From positions 1,550,001-1,614,000 of the forward strand of contig NZ_AP025172.1 in NCBI RefSeq assembly GCF_003402535.2: 64,000 bases of DNA, given 5' to 3'. The stretch comes from Cupriavidus sp. P-10 (GTDB taxonomy: Bacteria; Pseudomonadota; Gammaproteobacteria; Burkholderiales; Burkholderiaceae). This document shows, piece after piece, positions 17,312 to 26,162 of this stretch; the first letter of the stretch is position 1; each line of letters begins with the position of its first letter. The translations under genes were made by a program, and so were the position numbers. The notes under the pieces are model-generated. The model had not been told where the DNA came from and did no database searches. It worked only from the letters and a program-made list of their open reading frames with translations.

Positions 17312-18691
17312 TTATTGCGACACTTCTTCCAGCGCCTTGCCGCGGGTTTCGACGCCCAGCAGCAGTACTACCGCGGCGGCCACCGCAAAGGACAAGGCGC
17401 CGAGCGTGAACACACCGCCCTGCCCCGCCACCGGCAGCAGCACGCCGACCAGGTAGGGTCCGGCCAGCGAGCCGACGCGGCCGATCGACGAAGCAAAGCC
17501 GGAGCCTGTCGCGCGCGAGCGGGTGGGATACAACTCCGGCGTATAGGCGTAGAGCACGGACCACATGCCGAACAGGAAGAACTGCATGCACAAGCCGGCG
17601 GCGATCAGTTGTTCCACCGGCACCTTGTGCACGGCCGCCTGGCCATACGCATAAGCGGCCACGGCGCTGCCGATCAGCATGAGCGCGCAAGTCGGCTTGC
17701 GGCCCCACTTTTCCAGCAGCCATGCCGAGAAGATGAACCCGGGAATGCCGGCCAGGGAGATATAGACGGTGTAGAGCACGGACTTGGTCACGGCGTACCC
17801 GGCCTGCTGCAGCAGCGCGCCGAGCCACGTGGTCAGCCCGTAGTAGCCCAGCAGCGCAAAGAACCAGACCGACCACAGCATGATGGTGCGGCGCGCATAA
17901 GGGCCGCTCCACAGCTCCATGAAGCGGGCCTTGCGGCTGGGCGCCTGCGTGCCGCCAAACGTGGCGGATACCGCCGGCAGCGCGCGGCCCCAGGCGCGTT
18001 CCACGCGCTGCTCGATGCCGGCCATCACTGCATCGGCCTCTGACTTGCGGCCGACATCCTCCAGCCAGCGCGGCGACTCGGGCACCATGCGGCGCACCAC
18101 GAACACGAACACGGCCGGCACTGCCAGCGCGATGAAGATGCCGCGCCAGCCGATGACCGGCAACAGCAGGTAGGTCAGCGCGCCGGCCGCGATAAAGCCG
18201 ATCGGCCAGAACCCTTCCAGGATCGCGACATACTTGCCGCGGCTCTTGGCCGGCACCATCTCCGACACCATCGACAGTCCAATGGGAAACTCCATGCCCA
18301 TGCCAAACCCGAGCAGCACGCGATAAATCATCAGCGACGTCACGCTGTCCGCCAGTCCGCACATGAGGCTGCCTACGCCCCAGAAGATCATGCTGACCTG
18401 GAACACCGGCTTGCGGCCGAAGCGGTCGGCGAGCAGGCCAGCGATCGCGGCACCCAGGAACATGCCCAGGAAGCTGGAGCTGGCCAGCAGTCCGGCCTGC
18501 GCGGCGGTCAGGCCAAATTCCGCCTTGATCGAGCCAAGCACGAATGTCATCAGGCCCAGATCCATCGAATCGAAAAACCACGCCGTGGCGATGATGCCGA
18601 ACAGCGAGCGCTGGTAGCCGGTCATCGGCAATCGTTCCAGCCGCGCCGCAATACCCGCCTCCAGCTTGAGGGCGCCTGCAGACATATCCAT
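17312..18691 (-). CDS. MFS transporter (sugar/aromatic-acid type)
   Basis: A 459-residue major facilitator with 12 predicted helices. GLLADRFGRKPVF is the loop 2-3 signature, YRVLLGFGMGMEFPIG and RGKYVAILEGFWPIG belong to helices 4-5, and PESPRWL ends the first half, as in the aromatic-acid/sugar porter groups. AGGAGACAACC gives a strong ribosome site. A copy of the shared operator lies 46 bases upstream, so the gene is probably co-regulated with malonate decarboxylase and could import the precursor of the pathway. The substrate is unknown. Confidence 0.85.
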   Translation of the reverse strand: MDMSAGALKLEAGIAARLERLPMTGYQRSLFGIIATAWFFDSMDLGLMTFVLGSIKAEFGLTAAQAGLLASSSFLGMFLGAAIAGLLADRFGRKPVFQVSMIFWGVGSLMCGLADSVTSLMIYRVLLGFGMGMEFPIGLSMVSEMVPAKSRGKYVAILEGFWPIGFIAAGALTYLLLPVIGWRGIFIALAVPAVFVFVVRRMVPESPRWLEDVGRKSEADAVMAGIEQRVERAWGRALPAVSATFGGTQAPSRKARFMELWSGPYARRTIMLWSVWFFALLGYYGLTTWLGALLQQAGYAVTKSVLYTVYISLAGIPGFIFSAWLLEKWGRKPTCALMLIGSAVAAYAYGQAAVHKVPVEQLIAAGLCMQFFLFGMWSVLYAYTPELYPTRSRATGSGFASSIGRVGSLAGPYLVGVLLPVAGQGGVFTLGALSFAVAAAVVLLLGVETRGKALEEVSQ

Positions 18692-18737
18692 GGTTGTCTC
18701 CTGTGTAGATGAGACGCGCTCTGTGATGGCGCGCTTC

Positions 18738-18749
18738 GTAATATATTAG
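18738..18749 (-). promoter_or_regulatory. Shared operator copy B (before the MFS gene)
   Basis: GTAATATATTAG followed by TTGTA. On the minus strand TTGAAC lies about 17 bases before AATATA, a plausible -35/-10 pair with the dyad over the -10 element. It ends 46 bases before the MFS ATG. Confidence 0.65.
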
Positions 18750-18859
18750 TTGTACATCGCTGATGTTCAAGTAATGGTTTACCGCGAGTTCGGTCGGGCC
18801 GCTGGAGGAAATAATGCCGCCAAGTGCCGGGAAAGTACCCCCGGTAAGCGCTAGGCCAC

Positions 18860-20134
18860 CTAGACCACCTCGGGCTGCGGGGCCATGGCAAACGCATCAA
18901 CGGACAGCGTGCCCGCCCAGGCATTGCGGACAATGGCGGCGTAGCGGGCAGGCACGTCCGGCACGGGGAAAGCCTTGGCCAGCCGGGTTACACCCAACGC
19001 ATCGTTCACGAGCATATCGAGGTCGCCTTGCCCGATGCCGCACGCCTGGAGCGTGGTCGGAAGGCCGACCGCTCCCACCAGGTCGCGCACCACGCCAGGC
19101 ACGCGGGCCACCGCGGCATCGGGATCGCCTGCCGCAATGCCGAGCAGGCGGGCAACGGCCAGCAACTCCTCGCGGCGCACGTCGCCCAGCGCGTCGAGTA
19201 CATACGGCAGCATCACCGCATTGGTGGTGCCATGCGACAGGTGCGAGAGGCCCGCGACGGCGTAGGCGATGCCATGCACGGCGTTGAGTCCCGCGCTGCC
19301 GTATGACAGCGCCGCGTAGACGCTGGCGTAGCTCATGCCGATGCGCGCTTCGGTATCGCTCCCGTCCTGATAGCTGCGCAACAGGTATTGGCCGCACAAT
19401 CGGATCGATTCGTGCGCGAACAGCATCGTCAGCGCATTGCGCCCGCTGTAGCCCGGATCCGGTTCGCCCCCGCGGTCAAAGCTGGCGGAATCAAGCGTCA
19501 GGTAGGACTCGATCGCATGGGTCAGCGCATCGATGCCGGCATCCGCGGTGACCCGCGGCGGACACGTGTAGGTGAATTCAGGATCGACCAAGGCCACGGC
19601 GGGGCGCAGCCGGTTGTCCATGACCGCCACCTTGGTCGCGTTGTCCGGATCGACCAGGATCGCGCCTGGCGTCGCCTCCGAGCCGGTGCCGGCCGTGGTG
19701 GGCAGGGCGACCAGCGGCAGGATGGGGGTGCCGGCATCGATGCTGCCAAGGAAGGCGCGCACGGGCCTGCCGCCGGGCAGGGTCAGGCAGAGCGCCTTGG
19801 CCAGGTCGATATTGCTGCCGCCGCCAAGCGCGATGACATGGTCGACTGGCAGGCCGCCAAGCCGTTCGCGGACTGTCGTCGTGGCCGCGTCACACAGCGT
19901 GGTGGTGGGATCGGGTATGCCGCCGTCAAAGACCAGCAATTCCACGTCCTGCGCACGGGCGCCGGCGACGAGTTCTTCGACCCACGGCGTGGCACCGGTG
20001 AAGAACGTGTCCGTCACCACGAGTCCGCGACGATAGCCCAGCCGGCGCAGCAGCGCGGGCAACTGGGCGCGGCATCCGGCGCCCATGACCAGCCGCGCCG
20101 GCGCGCAGAAATATACGAGGTCTTCCACTCTCAT
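18860..20134 (-). CDS. Iron-containing alcohol dehydrogenase
   Basis: A 424-residue group III alcohol dehydrogenase. GGGSNIDLAKALCL is the nucleotide-binding region. Metal ligands come from DAGIDALTHAIESYL and from NAVHGIAYAVAGLSHLSHG. AGGAGACAGC precedes the ATG. It lies 54 bases after the hydrolase gene with no operator between, so the two form one transcript from the copy C operator. Relatives oxidise alcohols such as 1,3-propanediol, lactaldehyde or 4-hydroxybutyrate. In a malonate regulon, formation of an aldehyde or semialdehyde precursor of malonate is an attractive guess but unproven. Confidence 0.82.
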   Translation of the reverse strand: MRVEDLVYFCAPARLVMGAGCRAQLPALLRRLGYRRGLVVTDTFFTGATPWVEELVAGARAQDVELLVFDGGIPDPTTTLCDAATTTVRERLGGLPVDHVIALGGGSNIDLAKALCLTLPGGRPVRAFLGSIDAGTPILPLVALPTTAGTGSEATPGAILVDPDNATKVAVMDNRLRPAVALVDPEFTYTCPPRVTADAGIDALTHAIESYLTLDSASFDRGGEPDPGYSGRNALTMLFAHESIRLCGQYLLRSYQDGSDTEARIGMSYASVYAALSYGSAGLNAVHGIAYAVAGLSHLSHGTTNAVMLPYVLDALGDVRREELLAVARLLGIAAGDPDAAVARVPGVVRDLVGAVGLPTTLQACGIGQGDLDMLVNDALGVTRLAKAFPVPDVPARYAAIVRNAWAGTLSVDAFAMAPQPEVV

Positions 20135-20188
20135 GCTGTCTCCTGTGGGGTGATTTCGGCGGATCGGGGATGGCGGGGGATGGCGCGG

Positions 20189-20914
20189 CTATACCACCTG
20201 CGCAGGCCAGCGCTCACGCAGGTGACGGGCGATTTCCGGCGTGCATTGGGTCAGCACGCTATGGCCCGCACCGTGGAGCACGACCAGTTCGGCATCGGGG
20301 ATACCGTTGGCCAGCATCGCGCCATGCGTGAGCGGGCAATCGTCGTCCTCGCTGCCGTGGATGACGAGCGTCCGGCACCGCACCAGGCCGAGCCCTGGGC
20401 GCTGGTCTGTGTGGCGGATCGATTCCCAGGTCCAGGCCACGGTGCGATGGTCCGCTGCCTCGCGCAGCCCCAATCGCCTCTCGCGCATGGCAATCGCTTC
20501 CAGCAACGCCTTGGGTGCCGCAGGCTCAAACCATTGCACCGCGTTGAGCTGCGGCGTTCCGGACACCAGCAATAGCTCTGCCGGCAGCGGCTGGCCCGGC
20601 ATCTTGCGGTCATCGGCAAGATAGGCCAGCACGACAGACACGCCCATGCTCCATCCGGCCAGCACGAAAGGTCCGCGCACGTGGGTGGAAAGCGTGCGGC
20701 GAAGCACTTGCGCGTAGGCTTCGAGCGAGCACGCCTGCGCGGCGGCTGGGGGCATCGCTTCCCCTCGTCCCGGCAGGTTGGGCAGGACAAAAGTGCACCG
20801 GTCGGCCAGTTGCTCCGCCAGCGGCGACCACGCGCCGCGCGTGCCCTGGATGCCATGCACGGCGACCACCGTTACCGGACCCTGCCCCACGACCAATACG
20901 TCATCGTCCGTCAT
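20189..20914 (-). CDS. Alpha/beta hydrolase in the malonate regulon
   Basis: A 241-residue alpha/beta hydrolase. VAVHGIQGTRGAW holds the oxyanion HG motif, AGWSMGVSV contains the nucleophile serine, and LHGAGHSVL the catalytic histidine; the acid lies in HGSEDDDCPL. ATG 20914 has GGAGA eight bases upstream and is preferred to a GTG five codons earlier. It heads a two-gene unit with the iron alcohol dehydrogenase; the shared operator sits 17 bases before it. It may release an acid or alcohol from an ester or lactone, a fit for a route feeding malonate. Confidence 0.78.
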   Translation of the reverse strand: MTDDDVLVVGQGPVTVVAVHGIQGTRGAWSPLAEQLADRCTFVLPNLPGRGEAMPPAAAQACSLEAYAQVLRRTLSTHVRGPFVLAGWSMGVSVVLAYLADDRKMPGQPLPAELLLVSGTPQLNAVQWFEPAAPKALLEAIAMRERRLGLREAADHRTVAWTWESIRHTDQRPGLGLVRCRTLVIHGSEDDDCPLTHGAMLANGIPDAELVVLHGAGHSVLTQCTPEIARHLRERWPAQVV

Positions 20915-20931
20915 GCCGTCTCCGCACACAT

Positions 20932-20943
20932 CTAATATATTAG
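20932..20943. promoter_or_regulatory. Shared operator copy C (between hydrolase and GntR genes)
   Basis: CTAATATATTAG, a perfect 12-bp palindrome, followed by TCGGATA. It is 17 bases before the hydrolase ATG and 108 bases before the regulator ATG, so it could serve both divergent promoters and allow autoregulation. Confidence 0.7.
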
Positions 20944-21051
20944 TCGGATAGTAGCAGAAAACAGCGCGCAGGCAAGCATGGAATCCGCTGTGTACAAAAG
21001 ATGCGTACGGCTCATATACAATGGGCTTTCCATGTTCCCAGACAGTTGGCC

Positions 21052-21765
21052 ATGACCGCTAAAACCGCTACCCGCACACGCCCCGCGGCTGTACCAGAGA
21101 CTGAAGAGGCTGCCGGCCAGCGCGGCAAGCTGACCGACCTGGCCTATGAGCAGATCGAGGAAGCCATCGTGACGCTGCAACTGGCGCCAGGCAGTTCGGT
21201 ATCGGAACTGCAGCTGAGCGAAATGACCGGCATCGGACGCACGCCCATTCGCGAAGCGATCCAGCGGCTGGCGCGGGAACACCTGATCATGGTGCTGCCG
21301 CAGCGCGGCCTGCTGATCGCGCCGATCGACGTCGGCAAACAGCTGCGCCTGCTGGAGACTCGCCGCGAGGTAGAGCGCCTGATCTGCCGCAGCGCCGCCC
21401 GGCGCGCCACGCCCGAGCAACGCGACCATTTCAAGCGGGTGGCCAAGGAGTTCGAACAGTCGTCACGCAACGGCGACGACGTCGCGTTCGTACGTGCCGA
21501 CCGCGAATTCAACGAGCTCTGCCTGGTGGCTGCGCGCAATGAATTCGCCGATGGCGCCATGCGGCTGATGCACGGCCTGTCGCGCCGGTTCTGGTACCTG
21601 CACTACAAGGAAGCAGCGGACCTGCCCACGATGTCGAAGCTGCACGCCGCCGTGGCATCGGCGATTGCGCGCGGCGAGGTGGACGGCGCCGGCGATGCGC
21701 TCGACGCACTACTGGACAACATCGAAGAGTTCACGCGGGCCACGGTCCTGGGTGACTATCGTTAG
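21052..21765 (+). CDS. GntR-family (FadR/FCD subgroup) regulator, probable MdcY-like malonate regulator
   Basis: A 237-residue regulator. Residues 25-90 form a winged helix (LQLSEMTGIGRTPIREAIQRLAREH split over the HTH), and residues 100-230 an all-helical FCD ligand domain with Arg/His positions typical of small-acid binding. ATG 21052 is favoured over one at 21001 because alignment-like features start shortly after it, but neither has a good ribosome site. Its 3' end overlaps mdcH convergently by four bases. GntR proteins called MdcY repress malonate genes in other bacteria; with four shared dyads nearby it is the best candidate for the repressor of the whole block. Confidence 0.8.
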   Translation: MTAKTATRTRPAAVPETEEAAGQRGKLTDLAYEQIEEAIVTLQLAPGSSVSELQLSEMTGIGRTPIREAIQRLAREHLIMVLPQRGLLIAPIDVGKQLRLLETRREVERLICRSAARRATPEQRDHFKRVAKEFEQSSRNGDDVAFVRADREFNELCLVAARNEFADGAMRLMHGLSRRFWYLHYKEAADLPTMSKLHAAVASAIARGEVDGAGDALDALLDNIEEFTRATVLGDYR

Positions 21766-22676
21766 TCGGCAAGACGATTCCTCACCCATTCGGCCACGGC
21801 CTCGAGCGAGCGGAAGTCGGCTACCGAGCGTGCCACAAAGTGCCGCTCCGCGCTGTCGGCAAGCCGCGCCAGCGCACGCCCCGGGGCGAGTTCCAGCAGT
21901 ACGCCAGCCCCGCATTCCGCTATCTCGCGCTGGCAATCGCCCCACCGGATCGGCTGCGCAATAGCGCGCGGCAGTGCTTCCAGCAGGTCCGACGGACGCA
22001 GGCAGCGGCGCCCGTCAGTACCACGGATGACGGGCGCCGAAATTGGCCGCGGGCGTATCCGCTGCAGCCACGCCGCGAACTCGGATGAGGCAGCTTCCAG
22101 CAATGGCGTATGCGATGGAACGTGAACGTCCAGGCGACGAGTCCATGCGCCGTGGCTGGATAGCCGGTCCTGCGCGGCGACCATTTCGTCCACTCTTCCT
22201 CCCAGGACGACATGATCGTCGCTGTTGACGATGGCCAGGTGCAAGCCGCTGGCGTGAGAGAGCAAAACCGGTATGGGCAGCCCGCCGGCGGCCAGCATGC
22301 CGCAGTCCGGCGGCGCGTGTGCGGACATGATTGCCGCGCGGGCCTGCGCGGTGGTCGCGGCGTCCGCGTAGTCGATCGCACCCGCACAACTCCAGGCCGA
22401 TACCTCGCCAACGCTGTAGCCGGCAAACAGCGCCGGCGGCGGCACCCACGGCTCGAGCACTGCCCATGTGGCGCAGGCTAGTGCCACGAGCGCCGGCTGG
22501 GCATAGTCGTTGTCGAACAGCCGATCGCCCGCGCGGGCCCGGGCCACCAGGTCGCAGGCACCTGCGTCACTGAACGCCTCCAACACTTCTCGCCCGCGAG
22601 CATGCCCGATGACCAGATGGAACATGTCAGGCGACTGGCTGCCCTGCCCTGGACAAAGGATCGCTAGTTCCTGCAT
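21762..22676 (-). CDS. mdcH: Malonyl-CoA:ACP transacylase of malonate decarboxylase
   Basis: A 304-residue acyltransferase of the FabD fold. It opens ILCPGQGSQSP; GYSVGE carries the active-site serine (Ser88), and the histidine of the catalytic pair lies in the VHVPSHTPLL segment. MdcH primes the decarboxylase by moving malonyl from CoA to the special acyl carrier subunit. It is the last gene of the mdc operon, six bases after mdcB, and overlaps the 3' end of the regulator gene by four bases on the other strand. Length and motifs are as expected. Confidence 0.9.
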   Translation of the reverse strand: MQELAILCPGQGSQSPDMFHLVIGHARGREVLEAFSDAGACDLVARARAGDRLFDNDYAQPALVALACATWAVLEPWVPPPALFAGYSVGEVSAWSCAGAIDYADAATTAQARAAIMSAHAPPDCGMLAAGGLPIPVLLSHASGLHLAIVNSDDHVVLGGRVDEMVAAQDRLSSHGAWTRRLDVHVPSHTPLLEAASSEFAAWLQRIRPRPISAPVIRGTDGRRCLRPSDLLEALPRAIAQPIRWGDCQREIAECGAGVLLELAPGRALARLADSAERHFVARSVADFRSLEAVAEWVRNRLAD

Positions 22677-22682
22677 GCTCGT

Positions 22683-23525
22683 TCACCCTTCCATCGCATG
22701 GATAAACAGGCACACCGCCAGCAGGTCGGCACTGCCGCCGGGACTGAGCCACCGTTCGCGAAAGGCGTGGTGTATGCGGACGGCACAATCCTGCCAGCCT
22801 GGTGCCAGCACACCGCCGGCTTGCAGGAAACTGCGCGCGATTGCCCTTGCGAACGCGAGCCCCTGGGCGCCGCCACGGTGCAACAGGTTCGTGTCGTCCA
22901 GCGCACTCATCAAGGCAAAGAAGGCCTGCACCCTGGCGTGGTTGGGCGAGCCCGTGCGCGCCAGCGCGAAGCGATAGGCCGGCAACGCCAGCCGGTAGAC
23001 CGACGGAAAGCCCGCGGCCGCTTCCGCCGGCGCGCCGCCTACGCCGTATCGGTCGCTGGCGCGGTTGCCGTGGGCGTCGGCACGTCGGCCGTGCCGGGCG
23101 ATGTCTTCGCCCCAGCGGTGCCGGACCAGGCTTCCCAGCGGTTCCCGCCGCGTGGCGTCCCGCTGCTCGCGCCAGCCGGCAGCCGCGGCCAGCAAGCCAA
23201 TATGGAAGATCGCGCCGCGATGCGTGTTGATGCCGCCCGTCGCGCGAAGCATGCGCGCCTCCGCCTCGATCGCGATGTCCCGCAGCGTCCGGAATGCCTC
23301 GCCAGCAGCCCCGGCGCGCGCCATGTCGAAGAAATAGTGCCGTAGCGACAGCGTGCTGCGGACAAAGGTCGCGCTGTCCATGTCGGCATGGCTGCCGGTA
23401 TCGACGAGACTGACCAGACCGGGCTTCGGATAGGTGACCAGCTCGCCGAGCAGCGCGCGCACGGCGGCATTGCGGGCGGCGATCGCCGGGGAAGCCGGCG
23501 AAGCCAGCGCGGGCTGTTTCAGCAT
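22683..23525 (-). CDS. mdcB: Triphosphoribosyl-dephospho-CoA synthase
   Basis: A 280-residue protein of the CitG/MdcB family. GLVSLVDTGSHADMD and INTHRGAIFHIGLL are conserved family segments. It makes the precursor of the 2'-(5''-phosphoribosyl)-3'-dephospho-CoA prosthetic group of the MdcC carrier. ATG 23525 has GGGAGG just upstream, overlapping the mdcG stop by seven bases, and is preferred over a start four codons earlier. Its place next to mdcG, the transferase for the same cofactor, is normal for mdc operons. Confidence 0.9.
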   Translation of the reverse strand: MLKQPALASPASPAIAARNAAVRALLGELVTYPKPGLVSLVDTGSHADMDSATFVRSTLSLRHYFFDMARAGAAGEAFRTLRDIAIEAEARMLRATGGINTHRGAIFHIGLLAAAAGWREQRDATRREPLGSLVRHRWGEDIARHGRRADAHGNRASDRYGVGGAPAEAAAGFPSVYRLALPAYRFALARTGSPNHARVQAFFALMSALDDTNLLHRGGAQGLAFARAIARSFLQAGGVLAPGWQDCAVRIHHAFRERWLSPGGSADLLAVCLFIHAMEG

Positions 23526-24193
23526 GAAGCCTCCCACGATTCCAGGATTTCAGCGCGTGGCAGCAAGGCGTGGCCCCGGACCGTCTTCACCAGCAGCTTG
23601 CGACTCTTCCCGGCGAGTTCGCGCCACGAGACGCCACCCCCGGAAGGAAGCTCGATTTCGCCATCCATGCGCAGCGGCGCTGTAGCCTCGATCTTCTCAA
23701 GGTAGTCGAGCCATTCACTGGCCTGCGCGGCGCTAGCCGGACGAGCCAACAGATCGAGGTCGGACGTGTCGCGCCAATAGTTGCCGCCGCCGGCGTGCTG
23801 CCAGAAAGCCGAACCGTACACCCAAAGGGTCATGTCGATTTCGGCAGCTTGCGTCACCAGCGCCGCGGCGAAATGCCCAGCCTCTGCTGGCAGCGTGGGA
23901 AGCGCTTCGCTCAACGTCAGCGGCGGCTCGACGCGGGCCAGTACATGACGCGGCACGCCGCATGACAACCGGATGCGCTCACCGGCAGTGCGTGCCAAGG
24001 CCAGCCCGAGCGTTGGCCATCCCGGGCGGTCGTGGACGCCGGCGCTGCGGCCAACGAATGGCAGTCCCTGCCTCGCCCGCTCAATGATGGCGGCCGCGGC
24101 GCGCTCATCCCCGCCCACCGCCAGTTCGCGGGCTTCGACGTCCGGCTTCAGCCAGACCCGGCGGTGCCGCCATGGTCCATGGAGCTCCTGCAT
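23519..24193 (-). CDS. mdcG: Phosphoribosyl-dephospho-CoA transferase (holo-ACP synthase)
   Basis: A 224-residue nucleotidyltransferase-fold protein. WVYGSAFWQH with the following SDLDLL supplies the GS and DxD signature of the fold, here attaching the phosphoribosyl-dephospho-CoA group to a serine of MdcC. ATG 24193 has GGGAG seven bases before it; an in-frame ATG at 24214 inside the mdcE stop region is the alternative. The gene follows mdcE closely and overlaps mdcB by seven bases. Confidence 0.88.
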   Translation of the reverse strand: MQELHGPWRHRRVWLKPDVEARELAVGGDERAAAAIIERARQGLPFVGRSAGVHDRPGWPTLGLALARTAGERIRLSCGVPRHVLARVEPPLTLSEALPTLPAEAGHFAAALVTQAAEIDMTLWVYGSAFWQHAGGGNYWRDTSDLDLLARPASAAQASEWLDYLEKIEATAPLRMDGEIELPSGGGVSWRELAGKSRKLLVKTVRGHALLPRAEILESWEASC

Positions 24194-24206
24194 CACGCGG
24201 CTCCCG

Positions 24207-24920
24207 TCAACCATCTGCCAGGACTGCGGCGATGACGCGGTCCGCATGCGTGCGCCCGCCGCGCTCCATGCCCTGCCGTGCCCTGGCATCCGGGCCTGCC
24301 GGCTGTGCCAGCGCACGTTCCAGTTGGCTGGCCAGTTCGCCATCCGCGCTGTCCCATACCGCGTCGACGGCGCCGAGCCGCGCATAGTTTTCCACGCCCG
24401 GGCCGAAGATGGCCGAGGTCTGGCAAAGGCGTTCGAGATCCTCCAGTGGAATCTGCGTGATGCGCGACATCGCCGGCAAGGCCATCACCCGGATCTGCGC
24501 GGTCTTCATTGCATAGGTGCGATCGGCAATCATGCCAAGCGAGAGGAAGCCACCGCTGACCGCTTCGCCATAGACCAGGCTCAGGAGCCGGTGACCCTGC
24601 ACCCGCGCAAGCTGGAAACACTTTGCGAGATGCGCAAGGTAGCCGCCATTGCCGAGCAGTTCGTCGCGCCGGGCCAGCTTCTGTCCCTGCGTGTCGACGA
24701 GCATCAGGATGGCCCTGCCGGGGTGATGCGCGACGACGTTCAGCACCTCAGCCGCCAGTGCGAAAGCGAGGTCGACGCCGATTGCCGCGTGCCCCGCGGT
24801 GCCAACCACCGCGACAGGCATGTCCCCGCTCAGCCCGGTGCCGCGCACCAGTTCGCCATGCAACGCGACATCATGCCCTTGCGGGAAAAGCTGCTCGCAC
24901 AATGAGATCACGTCAGGCAT
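24207..24920 (-). CDS. mdcE: Malonate decarboxylase gamma subunit
   Basis: A 237-residue carboxyltransferase-fold subunit. GQKLARRDELLGNGGYLAHLAK and SLVYGEAVSGGFLSLGMIADR (in shorter parts) are recognisable MdcE segments. With MdcD it decarboxylates malonyl-S-ACP to acetyl-S-ACP and CO2. ATG 24920 lies within the last codons of mdcD (eight-base overlap) with GGGAG seven bases upstream. The C-terminus runs to the stop just before mdcG. No anomaly was seen. Confidence 0.9.
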   Translation of the reverse strand: MPDVISLCEQLFPQGHDVALHGELVRGTGLSGDMPVAVVGTAGHAAIGVDLAFALAAEVLNVVAHHPGRAILMLVDTQGQKLARRDELLGNGGYLAHLAKCFQLARVQGHRLLSLVYGEAVSGGFLSLGMIADRTYAMKTAQIRVMALPAMSRITQIPLEDLERLCQTSAIFGPGVENYARLGAVDAVWDSADGELASQLERALAQPAGPDARARQGMERGGRTHADRVIAAVLADG

Positions 24921-25836
24921 CGGCACGCTCCCGTACGGTGTTGGCCATGGCGACAAAGGCTTCCGTGTCCAGCATTGGCACGGCGGCCGGATCTTCAACA
25001 CCCAGTGCGCCCCAGATCTCCATGGCATCCTGCGTCGCGCCGAAGCGTTCCAGCCGACGCGCCAGCGCCCGGTGCTCGCGCAACACGGCATCCAGCGATA
25101 GCGGGACGGACTGGCCAAGCAGACCGCCGATCGCCCCGCGCAAGTCTTCCATCGTGTCGCGTGCGAATGTGCCGGCCTCACCGAGCAGGTAGCGGTGCTT
25201 GCCGCCCATGGTGCGCCAGACCAGCGCCCGGTCGCGCGCGTCGAACTCTTCCACGCCCTTCTGCGATTCGATGACCTCGGGACCGGACACGGAATGCCGC
25301 CCCTCCTCCGTCATGACAATGTGGTCGCAGCATCGCGCGACAATGCCGAGGCCGCCATAGCAGCCATTGGCACCGGCGCAGACGACAATGATGGGCACCC
25401 CTGCGGCACGGACTTCGAACACCGCCCGCTGGATTTCGGAAATCGAGATCAGTCCCGCATTGGCTTCATGCAACCTGACGCCGCCGGTGTCCCACAGCAG
25501 CACCACGGCGGCCGGCTTGTCGCGGGCGGCAAGCTTCAGCAGTCCGGTCAGCTTGGCGCCGTGGACCTCGCCGACCGATCCTCCCATGAAGCCCGGCTCC
25601 TCGGCAGCAAACAGCACGTCGCTCCCGTCCAGGCGGGCCCGGCCAATCATGACGCCGTCGTCGAAAGCAACTGGGATGCCCAGCGTCGGCAGGTGCGGAC
25701 TGACCACACGTTCCTGCGGCGGCAGGATTTCCCGGATCGAGCCGGCGTCGAACAACCCGGCCACACGCTGGCGTGCAGTGGCTTCATAGTAGCTGCGCGA
25801 CCCGTCAGCCCTGGCGGCAAGTGTCTGCGTTGTCAT
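24913..25836 (-). CDS. mdcD: Malonate decarboxylase beta subunit
   Basis: A 307-residue carboxyltransferase-fold subunit, somewhat longer than the usual 280-300. Conserved parts are SYYEATARQRV, FMGGSVGEVHGAKLTG, LWDTGGVRLHEANAGL and the GPEVIESQKG segment. It pairs with MdcE to form the decarboxylase active site. ATG 25836 overlaps the mdcC stop by four bases (ATGA), coupling carrier and catalytic subunit. Confidence 0.92.
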   Translation of the reverse strand: MTTQTLAARADGSRSYYEATARQRVAGLFDAGSIREILPPQERVVSPHLPTLGIPVAFDDGVMIGRARLDGSDVLFAAEEPGFMGGSVGEVHGAKLTGLLKLAARDKPAAVVLLWDTGGVRLHEANAGLISISEIQRAVFEVRAAGVPIIVVCAGANGCYGGLGIVARCCDHIVMTEEGRHSVSGPEVIESQKGVEEFDARDRALVWRTMGGKHRYLLGEAGTFARDTMEDLRGAIGGLLGQSVPLSLDAVLREHRALARRLERFGATQDAMEIWGALGVEDPAAVPMLDTEAFVAMANTVRERADA

Positions 25837-26144
25837 AAGCCCAACTCCTCGGCCGCCTGTGCCAGCCTCAGCGATACCACGGACGGCGTGGCGCCAGCGT
25901 CGTTGACAGTGATAATCAGGTTGCCCTTGCGATATCGGTCCGCGAAGTCGCGCAGCACCGCTTCCCACGTGGTGTCAAACCCGGCGATTGAGGTATCGAC
26001 CACGAAACGCATGCGGCCGCCCAGTTCTTTTGCTTCCACCAGTGCCTCCAGGTTGCCGGAGCCGACCACACCGACCAGCGTGGGTTGCGTCCCGCGGGAC
26101 TGGTACGGCGGGAACGGGCCGAATTCGTATTCAAGACGTTGCAT
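25833..26144 (-). CDS. mdcC: Malonate decarboxylase acyl carrier protein (delta subunit)
   Basis: A 103-residue carrier protein of the MdcC/CitD type. VGVVGSGNLE carries the serine (Ser29) expected to bear the phosphoribosyl-dephospho-CoA group. The carrier alternates between acetyl and malonyl loads on the complex. It lies 18 bases after mdcA and overlaps mdcD by four bases. The length matches the family. Confidence 0.92.
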   Translation of the reverse strand: MQRLEYEFGPFPPYQSRGTQPTLVGVVGSGNLEALVEAKELGGRMRFVVDTSIAGFDTTWEAVLRDFADRYRKGNLIITVNDAGATPSVVSLRLAQAAEELGL

Positions 26145-26162
26145 AGGATTTCCAATGTCCGC

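Noticed and set aside
21013..21024. ATACAATGG before the GntR gene, like half of the operator I recall for an Acinetobacter MdcY protein
   Set aside because: The second half is absent and the recollection cannot be checked here. The four-copy TAATATATTAG dyad is far better supported.
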